A DNA stretch of 64,000 nucleotides, from positions 62,001 through 126,000 of the forward strand of contig NZ_FOYL01000007.1 in NCBI RefSeq assembly GCF_900115955.1, in the 5' to 3' direction. The notes under the pieces were generated by a model that was given only the letters and a program-made list of their open reading frames with translations, was not told where the DNA came from and did not search any database. Made by a program: the position numbers and the translations under genes. Source of the DNA: Lentzea waywayandensis. Its GTDB lineage: Bacteria; Actinomycetota; Actinomycetes; Mycobacteriales; Pseudonocardiaceae. How positions within the stretch are numbered: position 1 is the stretch's first letter; each line of letters opens with the position of its first letter. This document shows positions 54,318 to 61,723 of the stretch, in pieces.

Positions 54318-54839
54318 ATGAGCATCAGCAACCAGCAGATCGTCGCGTACTGGGTCGAGCACGAGGTCGACCTCCGCCTCGACTGGAGCACGGCCCACGA
54401 ACGCTGCTGGCGCTGCGGTTACAGGTCCTCACTGGAGCAACACCTTGTCGTGCCCGCGTCAATGGGTGGCAGTCGCACCACGGACAACGTGGTGTTGTTG
54501 TGCGGACGATGCGTCAGCGAGTCGCCGAGCCACCTGGATCCGCAGTACCTGTGGCGGTGGCTGCGCGCGACGTCCATGTCGTCCACCGACACCTACTGGA
54601 CGTTGCGCGGCTGGGAGGAGTTCGAGGTCATCTTCGGCCGCAAGCCGCTGGAGTGCTTCAAGGAGGCCGCGGTCGACCACCGGTCGCTGAACGCCGAGTG
54701 CCGGGCGCTGGCGGCGGACGAGTTCGCGAAGACCGTCGTTCGCTTCGGGGAGGGTCGGCTCAACCCGTCGACGATCGCGTGCGTGATCGCGGACATCGAG
54801 AAGAAGCTGGCGGACCGTCACGGCATCAAGCTGCCGTGA
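54318..54839 (+). CDS. HNH-like zinc-site protein
   Basis: The 173-residue protein has an HNH-type core: CWRCGYRSSLEQHLVVPASMGG followed by TTDNVVLLCGRCVSESPSH, with two CxxC pairs binding zinc and a candidate catalytic histidine in EQHLVVP. The rest (LRGWEEFEVIFGRKP, IADIEKKLADRHG) is helical. The ATG at 54318 has GGGGAGAGG upstream; an ATG further upstream gives no conserved residues. Nuclease activity is inferred, not certain. Confidence 0.65.
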   Translation: MSISNQQIVAYWVEHEVDLRLDWSTAHERCWRCGYRSSLEQHLVVPASMGGSRTTDNVVLLCGRCVSESPSHLDPQYLWRWLRATSMSSTDTYWTLRGWEEFEVIFGRKPLECFKEAAVDHRSLNAECRALAADEFAKTVVRFGEGRLNPSTIACVIADIEKKLADRHGIKLP

Positions 54840-54896
54840 CGGTCCGCCGCATCAGTTACAGGTTCTAGCTCCACAGAACAGCTACAGCATCACCGA

Positions 54897-57722
54897 TCAG
54901 CTGCAGCCGGAGGTGCTGCCGCAGCCCTCGCACAGGTAGCACGAGCCGGCCGGACGCATCTTCGTGCCACAGGTCATGCACAGCGGCGCGTCAGCGGCCT
55001 TGCCCAGGTGCAGCTCCAGCAGCTCGGTGGAGCTACCCACGTGCTTCGGCGTCTCGACGGTGGCCTCGACCTGCTTCGGAGCGGCCTCCACCGATCCGCG
55101 CAGACCCTCGAGGTCCACATCGGACGACGCGGGCGCGCCGTACTCGCCCGCCACCTGCGCCGAACGCTCGTCGGCGGTGAAGATGCCGAGCTGCGCGCGC
55201 TTGTCGTAGGACAGGTAGTCCAGCGCCAGGCGGCGGAACAGGTAGTCCAGCACCGACGTCGCGATGCGCACGTCCGGGTCGTCGGTCATGCCCGCCGGCT
55301 CGAAGCGCAGGTTCTGGAACTTCGAGACGTAGAACTCCAGCGGGATGCCGTACTGCAGACCCACCGAGATGGACATCGAGAACGCGTCCATCACGCCGGC
55401 CAGCGTGGAGCCCTGCTTGCCCAGCTTGACGAAGATCTCGCCCAGGCCGTTGTCCGGGTAGGAACCGGCGTGCAGGTAGCCCTCGGCGCCACCGACCGTG
55501 AACGACACGGTCTGCGACGGGCGCTTCTTCGGCAGGCGCTTGCGGACCGGGCGGTACTCGACGACCGTCTCGGTCTTGGCCTCGGCGCCCTTGTTCGCGC
55601 CCTTGCCCGCCGACAGCGGCTGGCCGACCTTGCAGTTGTCGCGGTAGATCGCGAGGGCCTTCAGGCCGAGCTTCCAGCCCTGGTAGTAGATCTCCTCGAC
55701 GTCCTCGACGGTCGCCGCCTCCGGCATGTTGACCGTCTTGGAGATCGCGCCGGACAGGAACGGCTGCGTGGCCGCCATCATCCGCACGTGGCCCATGGGC
55801 GCGATGGAACGCTCGCCCATGGCGCAGTCGAAGACCTCGTAGTGCTCGCGGCGCAGGCCCGGCGCGTCGACGACGTGGCCGTGCTCGCCGATGAACTCGA
55901 CGATCGCCTCGATCTGCTCGTCCAGGTAGCCCAGCGACTTCAGGGCGCGCGGCACCGTCTGGTTGACGATCTGCATCGAGCCGCCACCGACGAGCTTCTT
56001 GAACTTGACCAGGGCCAGGTCCGGCTCGATACCGGTGGTGTCGCAGTCCATCATCAGGCCGATGGTGCCGGTCGGGGCCAGCACGGACGCCTGGGCGTTG
56101 CGCCAGCCGTTCTTCGCACCGATCTCCAGCGACTGCTGCCACGCCTCGGTCGCGACCTTGTGCGTGGCGGCGTCGTTTCCGCCGTAGGTGCGGATCAGGT
56201 CGTTGGCGGCGGCGTGCTTGCGCATGACGCGCTGGTGCGCCGTGGCGTTGCGCTTGTAGCCGTCGTACGCGCCGACCATGCCCGCGAGCTCTGCGGAACG
56301 GCGGTACGAGACACCGGTCATCAGCGAGGTGATGGTCGCGGCGAGCGCGCGGCCGCCCTCGGAGTCGTACGCGTGGCCGGTGGCCATGAGCAGCGCGCCG
56401 AGGTTGGCGTAGCCGATGCCGAGCTGGCGGAACTTGCGGGTGGTGTCCGCGATCGGCTCGGTCGGGAAGTCCGCGAAGCAGATCGAGATGTCCATCGCGG
56501 TGATGATCAGCTCGACGGCCTTCGCGAACGTGACGGCGTCGAACTTGCCGTCGTCGCTCAGGAACTTCATCAGGTTCAGCGACGCGAGGTTGCAGCTCGA
56601 GTTGTCGAGGTGCATGTACTCCGAGCACGGGTTGGACGCGGTGATGCGGCCCGACTCGGGACAGGTGTGCCAGTCGTTGATCGTGTCGTCGTACTGGATG
56701 CCGGGGTCGGCACAGGCCCACGCCGCCTGGGCGAGCTTGCCGAACAGCGACTTGGCGTCGACGCGCTCGATGACCTCACCGGTCTGACGGCCGCGCAGAC
56801 CGAAGTCGCCGCCGCTCTCGTAGGCGTGCATGAACTCGTCCGACACGCGGATCGAGTTGTTCGCGTTCTGGTACTGCACCGACACGATGTCCGCGCCGCC
56901 GAGGTCCATGTCGAACCCGGCGTCGCGCAGCGCGCGGATCTTGTTCTCTTCCTTCGCCTTGGTCTCGATGAACTCCTCGACGTCCGGGTGGTCGACGTCG
57001 AGGACGACCATCTTGGCCGCGCGGCGGGTGGCGCCACCGGACTTGATGGTGCCCGCGGACGCGTCGGCGCCGCGCATGAACGACACCGGGCCCGACGCGG
57101 TGCCGCCGGAGGACAGCAGCTCCTTCGAGGAACGGATGCGCGAGAGGTTCAGGCCGGCACCGGAGCCGCCCTTGAAGATCAGGCCCTCCTCGCGGTACCA
57201 GTTGAGGATCGACTCCATCGTGTCGTCGACCGCGAGGATGAAGCACGCGCTGACCTGCTGCGGCGAGCTGGTGCCGACGTTGAACCACACTGGCGAGTTG
57301 AAGCTGAACACCTGGTGCAGAAGCATGTAGGTGAGCTCGTGCTCGAAGATCTCGGCGTCCTGCTCACCCACGAAGTAGCCGTGCTCGCGTCCCGCGCCCA
57401 CGTAGGTCTTCACGACGCGGTCGATCAGCTGGCGCAGGGACTGCTCGCGCTTCTCGCTGCCGACGGCACCGCGGAAGTACTTGCTGGTGACGATGTTGGT
57501 GGCGTTCACCGACCAGAACTCGGGGAACTCGACACCGCGCTGCTCGAAGTTCACCGAGCCGTCGCGCCAGTTCGTCATGACGACGTCGCGGCGCTCCCAC
57601 GTGACCTCGTCATAGGGGTGGCGGCCTTCGGTGGTGTAGACGCGCTGGATCTTCAGCGCGGCAGGCTTGGCAGCCGCCCGTGCGGCTGTCTTCTTGGCTG
57701 AGCCGCCGACGGTCTCGGTCAC
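54897..57722 (-). CDS. nrdJ: Vitamin B12-dependent (class II) ribonucleoside-diphosphate reductase
   Basis: The 941-residue protein shows the class II ribonucleotide reductase body: GGSGAGLNLSRIRSSKE, NPCSEYMHLDNSSCNLASLNL with the active-site cysteine, and APTGTIGLMMDCDTTGIEPD. The C-terminus has a zinc-binding tail with two CxxC-type pairs (CMTCGTKMRPAGSCYLCEGCG). It makes dNDPs using adenosylcobalamin. The GTG at 57722 has GGAG seven nt upstream. The nrdR gene lies 65 nt upstream on the same strand, so the pair is probably one operon under NrdR control. Confidence 0.95.
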   Translation of the reverse strand: MTETVGGSAKKTAARAAAKPAALKIQRVYTTEGRHPYDEVTWERRDVVMTNWRDGSVNFEQRGVEFPEFWSVNATNIVTSKYFRGAVGSEKREQSLRQLIDRVVKTYVGAGREHGYFVGEQDAEIFEHELTYMLLHQVFSFNSPVWFNVGTSSPQQVSACFILAVDDTMESILNWYREEGLIFKGGSGAGLNLSRIRSSKELLSSGGTASGPVSFMRGADASAGTIKSGGATRRAAKMVVLDVDHPDVEEFIETKAKEENKIRALRDAGFDMDLGGADIVSVQYQNANNSIRVSDEFMHAYESGGDFGLRGRQTGEVIERVDAKSLFGKLAQAAWACADPGIQYDDTINDWHTCPESGRITASNPCSEYMHLDNSSCNLASLNLMKFLSDDGKFDAVTFAKAVELIITAMDISICFADFPTEPIADTTRKFRQLGIGYANLGALLMATGHAYDSEGGRALAATITSLMTGVSYRRSAELAGMVGAYDGYKRNATAHQRVMRKHAAANDLIRTYGGNDAATHKVATEAWQQSLEIGAKNGWRNAQASVLAPTGTIGLMMDCDTTGIEPDLALVKFKKLVGGGSMQIVNQTVPRALKSLGYLDEQIEAIVEFIGEHGHVVDAPGLRREHYEVFDCAMGERSIAPMGHVRMMAATQPFLSGAISKTVNMPEAATVEDVEEIYYQGWKLGLKALAIYRDNCKVGQPLSAGKGANKGAEAKTETVVEYRPVRKRLPKKRPSQTVSFTVGGAEGYLHAGSYPDNGLGEIFVKLGKQGSTLAGVMDAFSMSISVGLQYGIPLEFYVSKFQNLRFEPAGMTDDPDVRIATSVLDYLFRRLALDYLSYDKRAQLGIFTADERSAQVAGEYGAPASSDVDLEGLRGSVEAAPKQVEATVETPKHVGSSTELLELHLGKAADAPLCMTCGTKMRPAGSCYLCEGCGSTSGCS

Positions 57723-57787
57723 GGTGGATCTCCCTCGTGCTGGTGCTTAGAAAAGATGATGGTGTCGCGCGCTTTAGTGCGCGCGGA

Positions 57788-58255
57788 TCACTGCTCTTGG
57801 GCAGCTTCGGCCCGGGCAGTGCGAAGATCAAGAATTTCCTTCTCGAAGTCCTCGACGGACGAGAAGGACCTGTAAACGCTCGCGAAGCGCAGATAAGCGA
57901 CCTCGTCGAGCTCGCGCAGGGGGCCGAGAATGGCCAGACCCACCTCGTGACTCGGGATTTCCGCACATCCCGTCGACCGGATCGACTCTTCCACTCGCTG
58001 GGCGAGCTGCTGGAACGCGTCCTCGTCGACCGGGCGGCCCTGGCACGCCCTGCGCACACCGACGACCACCTTGTCGCGGCTGAAGGGCTCCGTCACGCCG
58101 GAGCGCTTGACCACGGCGAGAACCGCTTCTTCGACCGTGGTGAACCTGCGGCTGCAGCTGTTGCAGGAGCGGCGACGACGGATCACCTGTCCCTCGTCGA
58201 CCTCACGGGAGTCGACCACCCGCGAGTCCGAATGACGGCAGAACGGACACCGCAC
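57788..58255 (-). CDS. nrdR: Transcriptional repressor NrdR
   Basis: The 155-residue protein has the N-terminal zinc ribbon (MRCPFCRHSDSRVVDSREVDEG, CNSCSRRFTTVEE) and the ATP-cone domain (VVKRSGVTEPFSRDKVVVGVRRAC). It senses dATP/ATP and represses ribonucleotide reductase genes. GTG start at 58255. It lies directly upstream of nrdJ and has candidate NrdR boxes at 58346 and 58507. Confidence 0.95.
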   Translation of the reverse strand: MRCPFCRHSDSRVVDSREVDEGQVIRRRRSCNSCSRRFTTVEEAVLAVVKRSGVTEPFSRDKVVVGVRRACQGRPVDEDAFQQLAQRVEESIRSTGCAEIPSHEVGLAILGPLRELDEVAYLRFASVYRSFSSVEDFEKEILDLRTARAEAAQEQ

Positions 58256-58345
58256 GCCACCTCACCCCTTCCCAGCGCAGCACTCACCGCAGCAGCCACA
58301 CTGGTCGGGTTACCCACAACCTGTGGACTACTTACAACGGTGGAA

Positions 58346-58361
58346 CCACTAGATGTAGGGG
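58346..58361. promoter_or_regulatory. Candidate NrdR box upstream of nrdR-nrdJ
   Basis: CCACTAGATGTAGGGG lies 91 bp upstream of the nrdR start and resembles the NrdR box consensus (ACACTATATATAGTGT-like). A 14/16 identical copy is at 58507. Confidence 0.55.
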
Positions 58362-58506
58362 TAGAACCTAGATCGCAGCGGACGGCAACGCAACTCGACA
58401 CGGCGCGTCGCGTGTCACTCTGTTGGAGGAACCGCGAGCGATCAGCGGTGATTACGCAACGACGCCCGCACATGACGGAGAGAACACGTCACGCCGGGCG
58501 CCGGAA

Positions 58507-58522
58507 ACACAAGATGTAGGGG
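58507..58522. promoter_or_regulatory. Second candidate NrdR box
   Basis: ACACAAGATGTAGGGG matches the 58346 site in 14 of 16 positions. It lies just past the stop of the ChiZ-like gene, 161 bp from the first site. The spacing is longer than the usual NrdR pair, so function is less sure. Confidence 0.45.
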
Positions 58523-58527
58523 CAGGC

Positions 58528-58800
58528 CTACGGGGTGACCCCCGCCTGCTGTAGGTAGAGCACACCGAGCGCGACGACCGTCAGGGCACTCAGCACGCCG
58601 ACCGCGACGAGTTCGAACAACGACTCGCGCTTCGGCCGGACCTCGCACGAGCTCGACTCGCGCGACGCAGGCACCGCGAGCGGGCGCGGCTTGGTCGCCG
58701 GCCTGCGCGGCATGACGCGAGGACCCGAACGGAGTGGACGTCCCGCTGCGACGTCCGCGTCCTCGACTACCCGCATCCGCTTCTCGACGAGAACCGCCAT
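58528..58800 (-). CDS. ChiZ/Rv2719c-like short membrane protein lacking the LysM domain
   Basis: This 90-residue protein starts MAVLVEKRMRVVEDADVAAG and contains RPLRSGPRVMPRRPATKPRPL, then a membrane helix (LFELVAVGVLSALTVVALGVLYL) and ends AGVTP. In mycobacteria the same position between nrdR and lexA holds the DNA-damage-induced cell-division inhibitor ChiZ, which continues into an extracytoplasmic LysM domain. Here the frame stops after the helix, and no LysM sequence follows. The ATG at 58800 has GGAGG five nt upstream. An SOS box lies 32 bp upstream. Confidence 0.7.
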   Translation of the reverse strand: MAVLVEKRMRVVEDADVAAGRPLRSGPRVMPRRPATKPRPLAVPASRESSSCEVRPKRESLFELVAVGVLSALTVVALGVLYLQQAGVTP

Positions 58801-58831
58801 CACGACCTCCATCGCAGGTCAACCACCATGA

Positions 58832-58847
58832 TCGAACAGGGGTTCGA
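58832..58847. promoter_or_regulatory. LexA (SOS) box 1
   Basis: TCGAACAGGGGTTCGA is a perfect actinobacterial SOS box (TCGAAC-N4-GTTCGA). It lies between the divergent lexA and ChiZ-like genes, where it can control both. Confidence 0.92.
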
Positions 58848-58912
58848 TCGAACGTCCGTGCGAATTTCTACCAGACCGACTCTCCGAACGCCACAACACG
58901 CGCCCAAATACC

Positions 58913-58928
58913 TCGAACAGGTGTTTGA
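58913..58928. promoter_or_regulatory. LexA (SOS) box 2
   Basis: TCGAACAGGTGTTTGA has one mismatch from the SOS consensus and lies 92 bp upstream of the lexA start, giving lexA two boxes. Confidence 0.85.
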
Positions 58929-59019
58929 TCTGTGCAGCAAACACGACTACCGTCGACCACGAAGATCGACGGAGGCCGGATTCCCATTCGAACTGGGGGC
59001 GGCGAGGAGGACAGCGACC

Positions 59020-59712
59020 GTGGCAGGCAAGACGATCGACCCGGATCCCGCTCTTGTGGACACACAGGTGGCCGAGATCGCGGGAAACGCCGGCCTGACC
59101 CTGCGTCAGCGCAAGGTGCTCGACGTGATCCGCGATTGGGTCGACCGTTTCGGCTACCCGCCGAGCGTGCGCGAGATCGGTGAGGCCGTAGGTCTCACGT
59201 CGACCTCGTCGGTCGCCTATCAGTTGCGCGCGCTGGAACGAAAAGGTTTCCTGCGCCGCGACCCGAACCGCCCGCGCGCGGTCGGGATGTTGCCCAACGA
59301 GATCGACGCCGGTCTCGACCCGATGTCCAAGCCGACGCCCGCCTACGTGCCGATGCTCGGCCGGATCGCGGCCGGTGGTCCGATCCTGGCCGAGGAGTCG
59401 ATCGAGGACGTGTTCCCGCTGCCGCGCGAGATCGTCGGCGAGGGCGAGCTGTTCCTGCTGCGCGTCGTCGGTGACTCGATGATCGACGCCGCGATCACCG
59501 ACGGCGACTGGGTCGTGATCCGCAAGCAGCCCACGGCCGATCAGGGCGAGATCGTCGCCGCCATGATCGACGGCGAGGCGACCGTGAAGACGTTCAAGCG
59601 CAGGGACGGCCACGTGTGGCTGATGCCGCACAACACGGCCTACCAGCCCATCAACGGCGACGAGGCCACCATCCTCGGCAAGGTCGTGACCGTGCTCAGG
59701 CGTCTTCCGTAA
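59020..59712 (+). CDS. lexA: SOS repressor LexA
   Basis: The 230-residue protein has the N-terminal winged HTH (LTLRQRKVLDVIRDWVDRFGYPPSVREIGEAVGL), the self-cleavage Ala-Gly in GRIAAGGPI, the catalytic serine in VVGDSMIDAAI and the lysine in GEATVKTFKR. GAGGAGG lies nine nt before the GTG at 59020; the open frame extends upstream over both SOS boxes but that part is not coding. LexA represses DNA-damage genes until RecA-stimulated autocleavage. Its 3' end overlaps the next gene by 17 nt. Confidence 0.95.
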   Translation: MAGKTIDPDPALVDTQVAEIAGNAGLTLRQRKVLDVIRDWVDRFGYPPSVREIGEAVGLTSTSSVAYQLRALERKGFLRRDPNRPRAVGMLPNEIDAGLDPMSKPTPAYVPMLGRIAAGGPILAEESIEDVFPLPREIVGEGELFLLRVVGDSMIDAAITDGDWVVIRKQPTADQGEIVAAMIDGEATVKTFKRRDGHVWLMPHNTAYQPINGDEATILGKVVTVLRRLP

Positions 59713-60436
59713 CCTCTCCGCGGGCCCGTTTCTTCTTCTCGAAGAAGTCGAGCCACTTCTGCCGGGTGGACTCCATGTCCACCACGACGAACGCGAAGAA
59801 CTGGCCCATGTCCTTGAGGCGGGCTCCCACCGGGGTGCCGAGACCGAAGATCTCGGCACCCTCCAGTCCTGTGTGCGCCCAGACCGAGTTGCGCTGGGCG
59901 CTCGACAGCCACGCCCGGTACCAGAGGTCCTCGCCCAGGTAGTAGCGCACGCGCTTGCCGTCGCGCTCGCTGTGCAGCAGGTCGATTTCCTGCAGGTAGG
60001 TCGTCGACCGCGAGACGGTCGCCGGGCTGACCGACAGCCGCAGCACCAGTTCCGTCGCGGACAGGCTGCCCTTGTCGGTCATGAAGATCTCCGCGAGGAT
60101 CCGCGCCGCCGTGAGCGACAGCCCGGTCTGCCGGAACACCCCGACCAGTCTCAGGTGGAACTCCTGCACCTCCCCCGGGCTGCGGTCGAACGAGTAGGCC
60201 TCCTCGTCGACGTCGAGATCGTCGACGGCAGGCATCCGGCGCATCGCCCGTTCGCTCGCAGCCCGGTGCGCGGCACCCGGCCGATAGCTGTTGTGGCCGC
60301 CGTTGCGGGTCACCTCGCGCTGGATCGTCGAGGCCGGCCTTTGCAACCGCCTCCCGATCTCGGAGTACCCCAGCCCGTCCCAGAGGAACTGGGCGATGAG
60401 CTGCCGTTCTTCTTCGTCTAGGCGCTTACCAGGCAC
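59696..60436 (-). CDS. Transposase-type HTH fused to a MarR/GbsR-like regulator
   Basis: The 246-residue protein starts with an IS30-transposase-like HTH (about 3-60; DGLGYSEIGRRLQRPASTIQREVTRNGGHNSYRPGAAHRAA). It continues after a linker with a MarR/GbsR winged helix (about 100-170; SLSATELVLRLSVSPATVSRSTTYLQEIDLL, then SERDGKRVRYYLG). There is no transposase catalytic domain and no flanking inverted repeat, so it is read as a regulator with two DNA-binding modules. Targets are unknown. It converges on lexA and overlaps it by 17 nt. Confidence 0.85.
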   Translation of the reverse strand: MPGKRLDEEERQLIAQFLWDGLGYSEIGRRLQRPASTIQREVTRNGGHNSYRPGAAHRAASERAMRRMPAVDDLDVDEEAYSFDRSPGEVQEFHLRLVGVFRQTGLSLTAARILAEIFMTDKGSLSATELVLRLSVSPATVSRSTTYLQEIDLLHSERDGKRVRYYLGEDLWYRAWLSSAQRNSVWAHTGLEGAEIFGLGTPVGARLKDMGQFFAFVVVDMESTRQKWLDFFEKKKRARGEVTEDA

Positions 60437-60465
60437 AACACCATGGTGCCTTGCGCTTCAGGCCA

Positions 60466-60499
60466 TTGCAATGAGTCTTTTGACTTCGTCCGCAAACGT
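60466..60499. repeat. Dispersed repeat, copy D
   Basis: TTGCAATGAGTCTTTTGACT opens this 34-bp copy, which is exactly the reverse complement of 10174-10207. It lies in the gap upstream of both the HTH-MarR gene and the P450 gene, so it is not at a transcription end. Confidence 0.85.
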
Positions 60500-60544
60500 T
60501 TTTAGCTTGCAGGGAGGAGAAAGACCTCGTTGCAAGGGGGAGCA

Positions 60545-61672
60545 ATGCCACTGAGCCCGATGACGTACCCGGACGGGCACGTCGGCTGGCGAGCGCACGA
60601 CCACGCGACTGTGCGCGCGGTGCTCGCGGACAGCCGGTTCAGCATCCGGCCGGACTTGATGCACAACCCGTTCGGTCCGGGGAGTCCCGGTGACGCGCCG
60701 CCGTCGCCGCCCGGTGCGTTCACCGATCACGACCCGCCGGAGCACACCCGCTACCGCGGCCGGTTGACCGGTCAGTTCACCGTGCGGCGGATGCGGTTGC
60801 TCGCCGAACGGCTCGAAGTGATCACAGCCGAGCATCTGGACGCGCTGGCGGCGCAGGGGTCGCCGGCGGATCTGGTCGAGCACTTCGCGGTGCCGGTGCC
60901 GGGGTTGATGATCTGCGAGTTGCTGGGTGTTCCGTACGAGCGGCGCACGGAGTTTCAGCAGGACGCGATGGTGCTGACCGGGGCCAGTGGTGCCGGAGCC
61001 GACGAGGCCGTGGCCATGCTCGCGGCGTTCGAACGGCTGCAGCGGTTCATGCTGGAGATGGTCGCGACGAAGCGGGCGGAGCCGACGGACGACGTGCTGA
61101 GCGACCTCGTCCACTCGGAGTCGGCCGGGGCGGGCGAGTCGCCGCTCACCGATGACGAGATGGCCGCGATGGGCATGGCGTTGCTCGGGGGCGGGCTCGA
61201 CACGACGACGAACATGCTGTCGCTCGGTGCGCTGGAACTGCTCCGTGAGCGGGCGCGGGTGGAGGCGATGCTCGCCGATCCCGGCGCCGCCGTTGAGGAA
61301 CTGCTCCGATATATCAGTTTGACGCCCGCTACGGCGCGCACCGCGTTGGAGGACGTCGAGATCGACGGCGTCGTCGTGCGCGCGGGTGACACGGTGTTCG
61401 TCGAGTTGGGGTCGGCGAACCGCGATCCCGCCCGCTACGCCGATCCGGACGTCCTCGACCTCGCTCGGGGAACGACGGGGCATCTCGCGTTCGGGCACGG
61501 CATCCACCAGTGCATCGGCCAGCACCTCGCGCGGATCGAGTTGAAGATCGCCTTTCCCGGGCTCTTCACTCGGTTCCCGAAGCTGCGTCTGGCCGTGTCC
61601 GAGGACGAGTTGCCGCACCGGGCGAGCATGGTGATCGGCGGGCTCGAGCGGATGCCCGTCGCCTGGGACTGA
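60545..61672 (+). CDS. Cytochrome P450
   Basis: The 375-residue bacterial P450 has the I-helix oxygen-activation motif ALLGGGLDTTTNM, the ExxR of helix K (EELLRY), and the heme-cysteine loop LAFGHGIHQCIGQHLAR. It would hydroxylate a small molecule with ferredoxin partners; none are linked here. The ATG at 60545 has AAGGGGG five nt upstream; a TTG at 60530 is in frame. At 61309 it contains an ATATAT hexamer in frame (Tyr-Ile). It is shorter than the typical 400 residues, mostly at the N-terminus. Confidence 0.92.
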   Translation: MPLSPMTYPDGHVGWRAHDHATVRAVLADSRFSIRPDLMHNPFGPGSPGDAPPSPPGAFTDHDPPEHTRYRGRLTGQFTVRRMRLLAERLEVITAEHLDALAAQGSPADLVEHFAVPVPGLMICELLGVPYERRTEFQQDAMVLTGASGAGADEAVAMLAAFERLQRFMLEMVATKRAEPTDDVLSDLVHSESAGAGESPLTDDEMAAMGMALLGGGLDTTTNMLSLGALELLRERARVEAMLADPGAAVEELLRYISLTPATARTALEDVEIDGVVVRAGDTVFVELGSANRDPARYADPDVLDLARGTTGHLAFGHGIHQCIGQHLARIELKIAFPGLFTRFPKLRLAVSEDELPHRASMVIGGLERMPVAWD

Positions 61673-61673
61673 G

Positions 61674-61723
61674 TCAGGCCCGAAAATCAGGCCCGAAAAT
61701 CAGGCCCAGAAAATCAGGCCCGG
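61674..61723. repeat. 13-14-bp tandem repeat between convergent genes
   Basis: Units of TCAGGCCCGAAAA start at 61674, 61687 and 61700 (the third has one extra base), followed by a partial unit at 61714. The array fills the gap after the P450 stop and includes the TGA of the minus-strand propeller gene. Confidence 0.85.

Noticed and set aside
55008..57701. An 897-codon open frame antisense to nrdJ
   Set aside because: Antisense artefact; nrdJ has all class II reductase motifs.
59696..60436. IS30-family insertion sequence
   Set aside because: Only the HTH is present, fused to a MarR-like domain; no catalytic residues, terminal repeats or target duplications.
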